Shown: piece after piece, positions 1-9,566 of the stretch | Layout: each line of letters opens with the position of its first letter | Position numbering within the stretch: position 1 is the stretch's first letter | Origin: Betaproteobacteria bacterium MOLA814 | GTDB lineage: Bacteria; Pseudomonadota; Gammaproteobacteria; Burkholderiales; Burkholderiaceae_C | Reading direction: 5' to 3' | Length of the DNA: 64,000 nucleotides | Assembly: GCA_000496475.1 (NCBI GenBank) | Contig: AYMW01000003.1 | Location: forward strand, 30,465-94,464 | Notes under the pieces: model-generated | What the model was told of the DNA's origin: nothing | The model's input: only the letters and a program-made list of their open reading frames with translations | Databases searched by the model: none | Made by a program: the position numbers and the translations under genes

Positions 1-307
1 TCAACGCCTCGTCGGTTTCTAACAAGCTGGTGACATCAAAGTCATCTGACAGCGCCGAGCTCATGACAGTGGCATTGTCTGAATCGCGTTGTTTGGGTCT
101 GGGCTCAACCTGCGCACTCGCGTGCGGTGCACGCCCTGCATCTTTAATAGGGCTTACCTCACCCACCGTGAACTCAAATAAGTGGCGTTCTCGCCTGGCT
201 TGCTCGTGAGCCAGTGCCTGGGCAACGGCTGCCTCTTGGGCAGCACGTACCTGCACACGCAATGCAGTTTGCATCGCTTGCAGATCGGAAAAGGCACGAA
301 CTTTCAT
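1..307 (-). CDS. Smr-domain protein, N-terminal part (cut by window edge)
   Basis: Reading frame open from an ATG at 307 to the window edge: 102 complete codons, C-terminus missing. The N-terminal half is charged and Ala/Gln/Arg-rich, likely helical. It is followed by a segment ending in an acidic stretch (SDDFDVTSLLETDEAL). From family knowledge this matches the N-terminal leader of Burkholderiales Smr (MutS2-type) domain proteins, in which a DEFDVxxLLETDDxLSF-like motif precedes the Smr nuclease domain. The Smr domain itself would lie outside the window, so the call rests on the leader only. The gene lies on the same strand as radC, 41 bases downstream of it, and may be co-transcribed with it. 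Smr proteins bind or nick branched DNA or RNA; the role here is inferred. Confidence 0.6.
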   Translation of the reverse strand, partial: MKVRAFSDLQAMQTALRVQVRAAQEAAVAQALAHEQARRERHLFEFTVGEVSPIKDAGRAPHASAQVEPRPKQRDSDNATVMSSALSDDFDVTSLLETDEAL

Positions 308-348
308 GAGCGCATTGTGACAAATAACGCGCAGTCATCCATGCCACG

Positions 349-1020
349 CTACAGTAATCCCTGTTCAGCCATGGAGTAAACCGCACCCTGTGACACCACC
401 ATATGGTCTAACACGCGCACATCTACCACCCGTAAAGCGTCTTGAAGCGTTTTAGTTAACTGCACGTCCGCCGGTGAAGGCTCTGCACAGCCGCTTGGGT
501 GGTTGTGCGCCAAAATAACAGCGCCTGCGCCGTGGTGAAGGGCCCTTACCAGCACCTCTCGGGGATAGACACTGGTGTGGTTTAACGTACCTTGGAACAG
601 TGTTTCCATGGCCAACAAATGGTGTTTGCTGTCTAAAAACAACACGGCAAAGTGCTCATTGGGCAAGTGTGCCAAATGCAACTGCAAATAATGTTTGACC
701 GCTTGGGGTTGTGTAAAGGTAGGTTTGTCTTGCAAGCTTTGCGCTGTGGCACGTTTGGCCAGCTCGGCTACAGCGCACAACTCTGCCTGTTTAGCCGGGC
801 CTAAACCGTTGACCGCCCTGAGGGCTGCAGGTGAAGCATTGAGCAAGCCGGCCAATCCACCAAACTGTTGCAATATCTGGCTGGCCAAATCAAGCACGTG
901 GGCCTTGGCTGTGCCAGTGCGCAGCAGCAAGGCCAGCAACTCGGTGTCTGACAACGACTGGGCACCCAGCAGCTGTAGTTTTTCACGCGGGCGGCTGTCA
1001 ATGGGCCAAGCGGTTCGCAT
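349..1020 (-). CDS. radC: RadC-family JAMM-domain protein
   Basis: 223 aa, complete. An N-terminal UPF0758 region contains a helix-hairpin-helix-like segment (NGLGPAKQAEL, about residues 71-81). The C-terminal RadC/JAMM metalloprotease-like domain carries the motif HNHPSG at about 172-177 and a conserved Asp near 185, the expected metal ligands. The length is normal for the family. Despite the name, a direct role in recombinational repair is not established for RadC proteins, so only the family is certain. It starts at an ATG and is divergent from fkpB-ispH; the spacer of about 190 bases should hold both promoters. Confidence 0.93.
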   Translation of the reverse strand: MRTAWPIDSRPREKLQLLGAQSLSDTELLALLLRTGTAKAHVLDLASQILQQFGGLAGLLNASPAALRAVNGLGPAKQAELCAVAELAKRATAQSLQDKPTFTQPQAVKHYLQLHLAHLPNEHFAVLFLDSKHHLLAMETLFQGTLNHTSVYPREVLVRALHHGAGAVILAHNHPSGCAEPSPADVQLTKTLQDALRVVDVRVLDHMVVSQGAVYSMAEQGLL

Positions 1021-1212
1021 GGGTGATCCTATCTATGTGCCGCCTTCCAAGATGGCCAGACACAATTTATGTGGGTTAACCAAGACACCAGCGCCGCCGT
1101 GGCTCGCATGTTTCTACAATGGGGTGTAATTATTGATGTCTACTCCGTGACCTGTTATAGCCCCAGATCGGGCAGCAGGTACTCGGGCTCAACCCTGACG
1201 GCTCACGCACCC

Positions 1213-1680
1213 ATGTCCAACTCCACAGTCAATCTTATTGAACCCAGCTCGTTTCTCACGCTCCACTACCGCATGTGCGGTGTAGACGGCCAAGACATCA
1301 TCAGTACCTTTGGCGGCCAACCTGCCACGCTCAGCATGGGCGGTGGCCAACTGTCACCGTCGATTGAACAACACCTCCTCGGTTTGGCTGAAGGGACGCG
1401 CACCACGCTGCAGCTGCCAGAAGGCGACGCGTTTGGGCCACGCAACCCCGAGCTGGTGCAATGGGTGGCACGCGCCATGCTGAATGAGCTGGGCGACCCC
1501 AATGAGACCTACGCACCGGGTGTGGTGGTGCAGTTCCCCACACCAGATGGCTCTGGCCAATACGCGGGTGCTGTAGTGCAAGTCAGAGAAGATGGCTCAA
1601 GCGTGCAGTTTGACTTCAACCACCCCCTAGCTGGTCAGGCCGTGACCTTTGAAGTCAACATCATTGGAGTCATGCAATGA
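1213..1680 (+). CDS. fkpB: FKBP-type peptidyl-prolyl cis-trans isomerase (SlpA/FkpB type)
   Basis: 155 aa from the ATG at 1213. The frame is open upstream to 1069, but that extension does not look like FKBP sequence, so the internal ATG giving MSNSTVNL is preferred. The protein has the short FKBP domain with an IF-type insert seen in SlpA: LTLHYR near the start, then [26 protein letters not shown], and a final strand FEVNIIGV. It has no signal peptide, so it is cytoplasmic, acting as a proline isomerase and chaperone. The stop codon overlaps the ispH start (ATGA at 1677-1680). The fkpB-ispH pairing is a conserved proteobacterial arrangement and supports both calls. Confidence 0.9.
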   Translation: MSNSTVNLIEPSSFLTLHYRMCGVDGQDIISTFGGQPATLSMGGGQLSPSIEQHLLGLAEGTRTTLQLPEGDAFGPRNPELVQWVARAMLNELGDPNETYAPGVVVQFPTPDGSGQYAGAVVQVREDGSSVQFDFNHPLAGQAVTFEVNIIGVMQ

Positions 1681-2627
1681 GCGAACCAACCATGACACGC
1701 GATGTGGTGTTGGCCCAGCCACGCGGCTTTTGTGCAGGTGTAGACCGAGCCATAGACATCGTTGAGCACGCATTAACCAAATTCGGTGCGCCTATTTATG
1801 TACGCCATGAAATTGTGCACAACACCTTTGTTGTGGACGATCTCAAACAAAAGGGGGCCATCTTCATTGAAGACTTAAACGATGTACCACCAGGCGCAAC
1901 CTTGATTTTTTCGGCCCACGGGGTGAGCAAAGCCATACAAGCACAAGCTCAAGCACGCGGCTTTTCCATATTCGATGCCACTTGCCCACTAGTCACCAAA
2001 GTTCATGTGGAAGTGGCCAAGCTGGCCAAAGAAGGCTATGAGTTTTTGATGATTGGCCACAAGGGTCACCCAGAGGTGGAAGGCACCATGGGCCAACTCA
2101 ACAGCGGCATCCATTTGGTTGAAGACGAGGCAGATGTGGCAACCGTACAACCCGCGCAAACCCACAAACTGGCTGTGGTCACGCAAACCACGTTGAGCGT
2201 GGATGACGCGGCCAGCATCATGCGCGCCATCAAGGCACGCTTTCCCTCGGTGCGCGAGCCCAAGCAACAAGACATTTGCTATGCCACACAAAACCGCCAA
2301 GATGCCGTCAAGGTAATGGCGGGTAAAGTGGATGTTGTCATTGTGGTGGGCAGTCCCACCAGCTCCAACAGCAACCGTTTGCGCGAATTGGCGCAGCGTT
2401 TGGGTACGCCTGCCTACATGGTGGACAACCCCGCCGACTTGAACCCAGAGTGGGTGCATGACTGCCAACGCGTGGGCTTGACAGCCGGTGCATCAGCACC
2501 AGAAATACTGGTGCAAGAAGTCATCGCCCGCTTGAAGTTGCTAGGCGCTTTATCCGTGCAAACCATGAACGGCGTTGAAGAGACCATTCAATTCCCAATG
2601 CCTAAAGGCTTGCGCCCAGACCATTGA
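1677..2627 (+). CDS. ispH: 4-hydroxy-3-methylbut-2-enyl diphosphate reductase
   Basis: 316 aa, full length. This is the last enzyme of the MEP isoprenoid pathway, making IPP and DMAPP from HMBPP with a [4Fe-4S] cluster. The three cluster cysteines are visible in the contexts [10 protein letters not shown] (near residue 19), [12 protein letters not shown] (about 100) and [10 protein letters not shown] (about 200). The TQTTLS and [11 protein letters not shown] segments of the active site are also present. It overlaps fkpB by four bases, which suggests translational coupling. It converges with alaS; an imperfect hairpin in the 87-base spacer lacks a clear T tract. Confidence 0.97.
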   Translation: MSEPTMTRDVVLAQPRGFCAGVDRAIDIVEHALTKFGAPIYVRHEIVHNTFVVDDLKQKGAIFIEDLNDVPPGATLIFSAHGVSKAIQAQAQARGFSIFDATCPLVTKVHVEVAKLAKEGYEFLMIGHKGHPEVEGTMGQLNSGIHLVEDEADVATVQPAQTHKLAVVTQTTLSVDDAASIMRAIKARFPSVREPKQQDICYATQNRQDAVKVMAGKVDVVIVVGSPTSSNSNRLRELAQRLGTPAYMVDNPADLNPEWVHDCQRVGLTAGASAPEILVQEVIARLKLLGALSVQTMNGVEETIQFPMPKGLRPDH

Positions 2628-2714
2628 ACACACGCCCGATGACCTGCTGCCCAGCCTAGGCCAGCAGGCAGTGGTTGTTCACCACAGCGACAAGCGCTGG
2701 TTGACGCATGCTAT

Positions 2715-5363
2715 TTAAACCAGTCGCTGGGCCACCCACGCGTGCACGCTGGCCAGGGCCTGTGGCAAGGCTGCGGCATCCGTACCACCAGCCATTGCCA
2801 TGTCGGGTTTGCCGCCGCCCTTGCCGCCTACTTGCAGGGCCACCATGTTGACCAGCTCACCAGCCTTGACCTTGCCCACCACATCAGGCGTGACACCGGC
2901 GGCAATGTGCACCTTGTCGCCCTCTCCTGTACCCAACACAATCACAGCCGATTTGAGTTTGCTCTTGAGTTTGTCCATGGTCTCGCGCAAGGCTTTGGCG
3001 TCTGCGCCATCCAGCTTGGCTGCCAGCACAAACACACCGTTCACATCAACCGCCTGCCCCAACAGCTCATCGCCTTGTGCAGAGGCCAAGCGGCCTTTGA
3101 GCGCGTTGAGCTCTTTGTCAAGGTCGCGTATCTGCGCCAACAACGCACCCACGCGTGCAGGCACCTCCTGTGGGGTCACGCGTAAGCTGCCAGCCACACC
3201 ACCCAAGGTGTCTTCCATGTGCTGGACGTAGGCCAAGGCATTCAAGCCAGTGACAGCTTCTATACGACGGACACCGGCGGCCACACCGCCTTCAGCCACT
3301 ATAGAAAACAGGCCAATGTCGCCAGTGGAAGAGACATGGGTGCCGCCGCACAACTCACGGCTGCTGCCGATGTCTAATACACGCACGGTCTCACCGTATT
3401 TTTCACCAAACAACATGGTCGCGCCAGTGGCTTGGGCAGACTCAATATCCATGACGCGCGCTTGGGCTGGGGTGTTGGTCACAATTTCACGGTTCACCAG
3501 TCGCTCAATTTCGCGCAACTGCGCATCGGTAACTGGTGCGTTGTGGGTGAAGTCAAAGCGTGTTTTACCGGCATCTACCAGGCTACCCTTTTGCTGTACG
3601 TGCTCACCCAGTACAGTGCGCAATGCTGTGTGCATGAGGTGCGTGGCAGAGTGGTTGCGCACTGTGGCCGCGCGCAGATCGGTATCCACCTTGGCCTGCA
3701 CGGCGTCCCCTAGCTTCAAAGTGCCCGTCACCAACACGCCGTGATGACCAAACACATCGCCCTTTATTTTTTGGGTATCGTTCACGTCAAACTGCAGACC
3801 ATCAGCAACTAGGACGCCTGCATCACCCACTTGACCGCCGCTTTCTGAGTAAAACGGCGTGGTGTCTAGCACCACCACACCAGTTTGACCAGCTGATAAT
3901 TCAACCACTGCAGTGCCATCTACATACAAACCAAGCACCTTGGCTGGGCTGCTCAATTGCCCGTAGCCTACAAACTCGTTTGAAGCACCGGTGTAGTCCA
4001 GTGCCTTGTCCATCTTGAATTTGCCAGCAGCACGCGCTTGTTCTTTTTGGCGTGTCATGGCCGCATCAAAACCGGCCACATCAACGGCAACTTGACGTTC
4101 GCGACACACATCTTGGGTAAGATCTAGTGGAAAGCCGTATGTGTCGTGCAATTTAAATGCCACATCGCCGGCAAGCGTTGACATACCTTGTGGCAAAGCT
4201 GCATCCAAAATATCCATACCTGTGGCCAACGTCTCGTAAAAGCGCTCTTCTTCCACTCTAAGCACGTCCATGACCTGCTGCGCTTTAACCGCTAAATTGG
4301 GGTAAGCGTCGCCCATTAACACCACCAAATCTGGCACCAGCTTGTGGAAAAAGGGCTTCATTTGCCCCAATTTGTAGCCGTGACGGATGGCGCGACGAAT
4401 GATTCGGCGCTGCACGTAACCACGGCCCTCGTTCCCGGGTACCACGCCATCACTGACCAAAAATGCTGTGGCGCGAATGTGATCAGCGATCACTTTGAGC
4501 GACGGTGTCGTCACATCGGCACAGGCTGTCTCGCGGGCTGCAGCGGCAATCAAGGCTTGGAACACATCGATGTCGTAGTTGCTGTGCACACCCTGCAAAA
4601 TAGCTGCCAATCGCTCCAAACCCATCCCAGTGTCCACACAAGGCGCAGGCAACGGCGATACCGAGCCATCATCTGCCATGTTGTATTGCATGAACACGTT
4701 GTTCCAAATTTCAATAAAACGGTCACCGTCTTCGTCTGGGCTGCCGGGTGGGCCACCTGGAATGTGGGCACCGTGATCGTAAAAAATTTCAGAACACGGG
4801 CCGCATGGACCAGTGTCGGCCATCATCCAAAAATTGTCACTTTTGTAGCGCCCGCCCTTGTTGTCCCCAATGCGAATCACGCGCTCCGGCGGCAGGCCTA
4901 TCACCTGCGTCCAAATGTCATAGGCCTCGTCGTCGTCGGCATACACGGTGGCCAGCAAACGCTCTTTGGGAAGCTTAAACACCTCGGTCAGCAGCTCCCA
5001 CGACCACAACAAACTCTCGCGCTTAAAGTAATCGCCAAAACTCCAGTTGCCCAACATTTCAAAAAAGGTGTGGTGGCGTGCCGTGTACCCCACATTTTCA
5101 AGGTCGTTGTGTTTGCCACCAGCACGCAAACAAGCTTGCACCGACGCAGCGCGGTTGTAACTGCGCTTGTCTGAGCCCAAAAACACATCTTTAAATTGCA
5201 CCATGCCAGAATTCACAAACATCAGCGTGGGGTCGTTGCCAGGCACCAAAGAGCTTGATGACACCACGGTGTGGGAGCGCTCCGCATAAAAGGCCAAAAA
5301 AGTCTTGCGGATATCGGCGACTGTGAAACGATTAACTGGCGGCTGGCTCATGGGTGTGCTCAT
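2715..5363 (-). CDS. alaS: Alanyl-tRNA synthetase
   Basis: 882 aa from the ATG at 5363; the ATG at 5351 (MSQPPVNRF) is an equally reasonable start giving 878 aa, and neither has a strong ribosome binding site. The frame stays open upstream to 5468, but that extension is not family-like. The class II synthetase core is at the N-terminus ([24 protein letters not shown]). The editing domain carries the zinc-binding HSATHLMH and CGGTHV motifs. The C-terminal DHHA1-type domain ends in [15 protein letters not shown]. It charges tRNA-Ala and hydrolyses mischarged Ser/Gly-tRNA-Ala. It is divergent from gabD. Confidence 0.97.
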   Translation of the reverse strand: MSTPMSQPPVNRFTVADIRKTFLAFYAERSHTVVSSSSLVPGNDPTLMFVNSGMVQFKDVFLGSDKRSYNRAASVQACLRAGGKHNDLENVGYTARHHTFFEMLGNWSFGDYFKRESLLWSWELLTEVFKLPKERLLATVYADDDEAYDIWTQVIGLPPERVIRIGDNKGGRYKSDNFWMMADTGPCGPCSEIFYDHGAHIPGGPPGSPDEDGDRFIEIWNNVFMQYNMADDGSVSPLPAPCVDTGMGLERLAAILQGVHSNYDIDVFQALIAAAARETACADVTTPSLKVIADHIRATAFLVSDGVVPGNEGRGYVQRRIIRRAIRHGYKLGQMKPFFHKLVPDLVVLMGDAYPNLAVKAQQVMDVLRVEEERFYETLATGMDILDAALPQGMSTLAGDVAFKLHDTYGFPLDLTQDVCRERQVAVDVAGFDAAMTRQKEQARAAGKFKMDKALDYTGASNEFVGYGQLSSPAKVLGLYVDGTAVVELSAGQTGVVVLDTTPFYSESGGQVGDAGVLVADGLQFDVNDTQKIKGDVFGHHGVLVTGTLKLGDAVQAKVDTDLRAATVRNHSATHLMHTALRTVLGEHVQQKGSLVDAGKTRFDFTHNAPVTDAQLREIERLVNREIVTNTPAQARVMDIESAQATGATMLFGEKYGETVRVLDIGSSRELCGGTHVSSTGDIGLFSIVAEGGVAAGVRRIEAVTGLNALAYVQHMEDTLGGVAGSLRVTPQEVPARVGALLAQIRDLDKELNALKGRLASAQGDELLGQAVDVNGVFVLAAKLDGADAKALRETMDKLKSKLKSAVIVLGTGEGDKVHIAAGVTPDVVGKVKAGELVNMVALQVGGKGGGKPDMAMAGGTDAAALPQALASVHAWVAQRLV

Positions 5364-5544
5364 TGCTAACAATGTGTAATAGACGGTAAGTTCAAAACTA
5401 CCAAAGCGTCTATTTTCACCTAAGTCGGGCACACGCATGCGCTTGTATACCTCGCCCGCGCATGCCAAGCTTGATGACGGTATGCTTGTAGCTGAGACAA
5501 GTCATCCGACTCCCCCACATTTAGACCATTTGAGAAGACACACC

Positions 5545-7020
5545 ATGGCCCGCATTTCCCCCCTAACGCAGCTCAATGACCCCACGCTGTTAAAAACCAA
5601 AGCCCTGATCAACGGAGAATGGGTAGATGGCAACGGCACCTTTGCCGTGACCGACCCGGCCACAGGCGAGCACTTGGCCGACGTGGCCAACTTGGGCGCG
5701 GCGCATGCCGAACAAGCCATTGCCGCAGCCAATGCAGCTTGGGGTGCATGGCGCAAAACAACAGCCAAAGTGCGCAGCCAAATTTTGCGCAAATGGTTTG
5801 ACCTGCTGATGGCCAACCAAGCCGACTTGGCGCGAATCATGACAGCCGAACAAGGCAAGCCTTTGGCCGAGGCCACAGGCGAAATTGCCTACGGCGCCAG
5901 CTTTGTGGAGTGGTTTGCCGAAGAGGCCAAACGCGTCAACGGCGAAACCTTGCCCACATTCGACAACAACCGCCGTTTGCTGGTGATGCGTGAGCCTATA
6001 GGCGTTTGCGCAGCCATTACGCCTTGGAACTTTCCGCTGGCCATGATCACCCGCAAGGTCGCGCCGGCTTTGGCGGCAGGCTGCCCTGTCATCATCAAAC
6101 CCGCAGAGCTCACACCGCTGACTGCGTTGGCCGCAGCCGAATTGGCCATGCGCGCTGGCATACCTGCTGGCGTACTTAACATGCTCAGTGCGGACGCAGA
6201 CCAATCGATTGCCATTGGCAAGGTGTTGTGCGCCAGCGATGTGGTGCGCCACATCAGCTTTACGGGCAGCACAGAAGTTGGCCGTATTTTGATGGCCCAG
6301 TCTGCTCCGACTGTGAAAAAAATGTCACTTGAGTTGGGCGGCAATGCACCGTTTATTGTGTTTGACGACGCCGATATTGACAGCGCCGTAGAAGGCGCAT
6401 TTATCAGCAAGTACCGCAATGCTGGGCAAACCTGCGTGTGCTCCAACCGCATTTACGTGCAATCCAAGGTGTATGACGAGTTCACCACCAAATTTGCTGC
6501 CAAAGTAAAAACCACCAAGGTCGGCAATGGCTTTGACGAGGGTGTAACCCAAGGCCCGCTGATTGAAGAGGCTGCCTTGCAAAAGGTACAGCGCCACGTG
6601 GATGACGCCATCGCCAAAGGCGCGCGGGTGTTGGCTGGTGGCAAACGCTTGGCAGGGCAGTTCTTTGAACCCACAGTTGTGGCAGACGCTACTGCAGATA
6701 TGCTGTGTGCCAAAGAAGAAACCTTTGGCCCCTTCGCGCCCATCTTTAAATTTGAGCACGAGCAAGAGGCCATAGACGCGGCCAACAACACAGAATTTGG
6801 CTTGGCCAGCTACTTCTACAGCCGCGATATGGGTCGCATATTCCGCGTGAGCGAGGCTTTGGAGTACGGCATGGTCGGCGTCAACGTGGGCGTTTTGGCT
6901 ACGGAACATGTGCCATTTGGAGGCGTCAAACAAAGTGGCTTAGGCCGCGAAGGCTCCTCCCATGGCATGGATGATTATGTTGAGATTAAATTTTTGTGTA
7001 TTGGCGATGTATTGAAGTAA
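5545..7020 (+). CDS. gabD: NAD(P)-dependent succinate-semialdehyde dehydrogenase
   Basis: 491 aa from the ATG at 5545, preceded by GAGAAG at a suitable distance. The open frame upstream to 5437 is ignored. The aldehyde dehydrogenase signature residues are visible: ITPWNFP, the NAD-binding FTGSTEVG, the catalytic Glu in LELGGNAPFIVF, and the catalytic Cys in NAGQTCVCSNR. The GLGREGSSHG C-terminal motif and overall sequence fit the GabD subfamily, which oxidises succinate semialdehyde to succinate in GABA or polyamine breakdown. The closely related glutarate-semialdehyde dehydrogenase (DavD) cannot be excluded. No gabT is nearby. Confidence 0.88.
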   Translation: MARISPLTQLNDPTLLKTKALINGEWVDGNGTFAVTDPATGEHLADVANLGAAHAEQAIAAANAAWGAWRKTTAKVRSQILRKWFDLLMANQADLARIMTAEQGKPLAEATGEIAYGASFVEWFAEEAKRVNGETLPTFDNNRRLLVMREPIGVCAAITPWNFPLAMITRKVAPALAAGCPVIIKPAELTPLTALAAAELAMRAGIPAGVLNMLSADADQSIAIGKVLCASDVVRHISFTGSTEVGRILMAQSAPTVKKMSLELGGNAPFIVFDDADIDSAVEGAFISKYRNAGQTCVCSNRIYVQSKVYDEFTTKFAAKVKTTKVGNGFDEGVTQGPLIEEAALQKVQRHVDDAIAKGARVLAGGKRLAGQFFEPTVVADATADMLCAKEETFGPFAPIFKFEHEQEAIDAANNTEFGLASYFYSRDMGRIFRVSEALEYGMVGVNVGVLATEHVPFGGVKQSGLGREGSSHGMDDYVEIKFLCIGDVLK

Positions 7021-7056
7021 GCCCTGTGTTGACACCACTTGAAACTGTGATGTGGC

Positions 7057-7087
7057 GTAGCCTAGAAACATAGAAACCCTAGGCTAC
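7057..7087. other. Perfect 9-bp stem-loop between gabD and ureD
   Basis: GTAGCCTAG at 7057-7065 pairs perfectly with CTAGGCTAC at 7079-7087 across a 13-base loop. It has no following T run in either direction, so it is not a standard intrinsic terminator. It could attenuate read-through from gabD or protect transcript ends. Function unknown. Confidence 0.4.
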
Positions 7088-7121
7088 CTCAGCGTGGTGC
7101 ACAAATTGCTCATGCATTGGC

Positions 7122-8009
7122 ATGGCTTCAACAAACACACCCAGCGCTGCAGGCTCTTCACGTCCCAACACGTGGACAGCTGAGCTGAATCTACGCTACC
7201 AGCGCAACAACAGGGATGGCAGCGATTCGACTGTGGCCACGCACAGCCACAGCGGCCCAATTCGAGTTTTAAAGAGTCTGTACCCAGAGGGGCCTGCGGT
7301 GTGTCACAACGTGATGATTCATCCACCTGGCGGACTTGTTGGCGGCGACGAGGTGGTGATCAACGTGGCCGTACAAGACAACGCACACGCCCTCATCAGC
7401 ACGCCAGGCGCAACACGCTACTACCTCAGCGATGAGCTATTGGCCGCACAACGGATACGCATACAGCTTGGTGAGCACGCGCGCTTGGAGTGGTTGCCGT
7501 TGGAGACCATTGCTTATTCAGGATGCCGCGGCGAGAACCAGTGGCAAGCCACTTTGGCACCCAGCGCACAAGTGATTGGCTGGGACGTGATTGGATTGGG
7601 TTTGCCCCACGCCAACCAACCGTTTGTAGCGGGTAGCTTGTTGCAGCAGTTGGTCATCAGCAATATATGGCGAGAAGCGGCTGACCTGCACGCCAACGAC
7701 AAGCTGCTAATGAACGGCCAACTTGGGCTGAATGGCTATAGAACCATGGGCACGATGTGGTGGGCACAGGGCAGCGCTCTGACAGCCTCGCAACGTGAAC
7801 GCTGCCTGCAGGCATGCAGAGAGGCCCTGAGCGCGTGGTCCACCGACACACCCTGCGCCATCACTTCTCCCAACGACAACATGGTGGTGGTGCGAGCCCT
7901 CGCGCCCACTGTAGAGCCCATCATGCAACGCTTCCAGTCGCTGTGGCCTGTATTTAGACGCATCGCTTGGAACATGGATGCACCAAAGCCGCGCATTTGG
8001 GGGGTGTAA
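7122..8009 (+). CDS. ureD: Urease accessory protein UreD
   Basis: 295 aa. UreD binds apo-urease and, with UreF and UreG, helps nickel insertion. Family features seen: an N-terminal beta-rich region with W-x-A-x-L-x-L-x-Y (WTAELNLRY), then VLKSLYPEGPAVCHNVMIHPPGGLVGGD, the highly conserved core. The C-terminus ends in RIWGV, typical of the family. About 15 residues precede the usual first Trp, a little longer than relatives, but no later start codon fits better. It is the first gene of the urease operon. A gap of 207 bases separates it from ureA, so ureA may also have its own promoter. Confidence 0.93.
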   Translation: MASTNTPSAAGSSRPNTWTAELNLRYQRNNRDGSDSTVATHSHSGPIRVLKSLYPEGPAVCHNVMIHPPGGLVGGDEVVINVAVQDNAHALISTPGATRYYLSDELLAAQRIRIQLGEHARLEWLPLETIAYSGCRGENQWQATLAPSAQVIGWDVIGLGLPHANQPFVAGSLLQQLVISNIWREAADLHANDKLLMNGQLGLNGYRTMGTMWWAQGSALTASQRERCLQACREALSAWSTDTPCAITSPNDNMVVVRALAPTVEPIMQRFQSLWPVFRRIAWNMDAPKPRIWGV

Positions 8010-8216
8010 CGCACCACTTAAGTGCGGCCTCATGGACCCAGTTGGCTTTAGCACCAATTTAGGGCGAGACACCATACCCCGACTCGATGCCACACCCGAT
8101 AGGCTGCGGCACAGACATTGCTAAACTAGTCAAAGATTGCCGCACTTTGTGTTGGCAATGACAACTGCAGGTAGTCACCGACAACCACTGACACAGCCTC
8201 AACGCTGCACATACAT

Positions 8217-8519
8217 ATGGATTTAACACCGCGAGAAAAAGACAAGCTGCTTATTTTTACAGCAGCGCTGTTGGCACAACAGCGTCGCGCGCGAGGCTTG
8301 AAGCTCAACTACCCAGAGGCTGTCGCGTTCATTACGGCAGCGGTCATGGAGGGTGCGCGTGACGGTCGCAGCGTTGCAGAACTCATGGCGTTTGGGCGCA
8401 CAGTGCTGGGCAAAGACGACGTCATGGAGGGCATTTCGGAGATGGTGCCCGACATACAGGTCGAAGCTACATTTGCGGACGGCACCAAACTCGTCACCGT
8501 GCACCAACCCATCGCTTGA
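8217..8519 (+). CDS. ureA: Urease gamma subunit
   Basis: 100 aa, exactly the usual length of the gamma subunit. It starts [20 protein letters not shown] and contains [11 protein letters not shown] and the end segment [17 protein letters not shown], all characteristic of UreA. It assembles with UreB and UreC into the cytoplasmic (UreABC)3 nickel enzyme that hydrolyses urea to ammonia and carbamate. Confidence 0.97.
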   Translation: MDLTPREKDKLLIFTAALLAQQRRARGLKLNYPEAVAFITAAVMEGARDGRSVAELMAFGRTVLGKDDVMEGISEMVPDIQVEATFADGTKLVTVHQPIA

Positions 8520-8558
8520 ACACCGCCACCAACCCTGCTTTTGCCTAGGAAACCCACC

Positions 8559-9236
8559 ATGCCACACCACCACGTCTGCGTTACACAAAGCCGCTTGCCT
8601 ATACGCTGCCACACGCTAGGCCGCGCCGCGGTCGGACTGGGCTCAGTCTTGGTCCCCTGGCTGGCCCAAGCACACAGCGCAAGCACGTTAGCGCTGGCTC
8701 ACACACACAGCGTGCTGTCACAGGCTGCAGTCGGTTTTTCACACCCATTCACTGGACTAGACCACATGGCGGCTCTGCTGGCGATTGGTGTTTGGAGTGC
8801 CGCCAACCACCGTGCTTGGGTCCCTTGGTTGTTTATGATGTGCTTGGTGGTGGCTAGCGCCGCAACGCCTTGGGCCATGCAATCACAAACGCTTGAGTTG
8901 GGCATTGCAGCATCGTTGTTGGTAATGGGCTTGTTGCTCAGCGCGACTTACACACGCACACGCACACAAGCAGGCGATACCGGCGGGTATACAGCTGTGA
9001 TGCTCAGCGCCGTGCTGGTTGCCAGCTTTGCTGTATGGCACGGTGCAGCGCATGGCAACGAACTAACCGGCACAGCCTCCTTGATGGGCGTGGCGTTCGG
9101 CAGTGCGGCACTGTTGGTCGTCGGTTGGGTTGCAGGCCTGAAGCTGCAAACGCACGCCAAGTGGGTGCAAAGAAGCCTGGGGGGTGCCTTGGCATTGTTT
9201 GGCCTTACGCACGCGCTTGCTGCTGTGTTTGCTTGA
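8559..9236 (+). CDS. ureJ: HupE/UreJ-family membrane protein (probable nickel-uptake accessory)
   Basis: 225 aa from the ATG at 8559, chosen because AGGA lies 8 bases upstream; the frame also allows a TTG start at 8541. An N-terminal hydrophobic segment is followed by HPFTGLDHMAALLAIGVWS, the HupE/UreJ signature with His and Asp probably binding metal, and by AVWHGAAHGNEL, a second His-containing helix. About six membrane segments are expected. The position between ureA and ureB is typical for betaproteobacteria and indicates a role in nickel supply for urease; the direct substrate has not been read from sequence. Confidence 0.85.
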   Translation: MPHHHVCVTQSRLPIRCHTLGRAAVGLGSVLVPWLAQAHSASTLALAHTHSVLSQAAVGFSHPFTGLDHMAALLAIGVWSAANHRAWVPWLFMMCLVVASAATPWAMQSQTLELGIAASLLVMGLLLSATYTRTRTQAGDTGGYTAVMLSAVLVASFAVWHGAAHGNELTGTASLMGVAFGSAALLVVGWVAGLKLQTHAKWVQRSLGGALALFGLTHALAAVFA

Positions 9237-9248
9237 TTGGAGGTGCAC

Positions 9249-9554
9249 ATGATTCCCGGCGAAATACTCACCCTGTCTGGCGACCTCACGCTCAACAGTG
9301 GCAGGCGAACTGTGACCGTGTTGGTGCGCAACACCGCCATGCGCCCTATACAAGTGGGGTCGCATTTTCACTTTGCGGAAACCAATGCTGCCCTAGATTT
9401 TGAACGGGCGTGCGCGCAGGGTATGCGCCTCAACATTGCCAGCGGCACAGCCGTGAGATTTGAGCCAGGCCAGCAGCGTACGGTGGAATTGGTTGAGTAC
9501 GCAGGGAAACGGGTCACCATTGGCTTTCGTGGTTTACACAACCCACCCACCTAA
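9249..9554 (+). CDS. ureB: Urease beta subunit
   Basis: 101 aa from the ATG at 9249, preceded by a strong GGAGGT. It starts [19 protein letters not shown] and carries [22 protein letters not shown] and the C-terminal [11 protein letters not shown], all UreB hallmarks. The protein is structural in the urease trimer of trimers. It lies 12 bases before ureC and is clearly in the same operon. Confidence 0.97.
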   Translation: MIPGEILTLSGDLTLNSGRRTVTVLVRNTAMRPIQVGSHFHFAETNAALDFERACAQGMRLNIASGTAVRFEPGQQRTVELVEYAGKRVTIGFRGLHNPPT

Positions 9555-9566
9555 GAGAAATTTTTT

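Noticed and set aside
2643..2668. Hairpin CCTGCTG/CAGCAGG between ispH and alaS
   Set aside because: Could be a shared terminator, but neither side has a T tract.
4344..5174. 276-codon open frame antisense to alaS
   Set aside because: Shadow of a highly conserved gene on the opposite strand.
7095..7110. TGGTGCACAAATTGCT before ureD, sigma-54-like with correct GG/GC spacing
   Set aside because: The start of transcription would fall on the ureD start codon itself and two consensus bases differ; kept as a weak possibility only.
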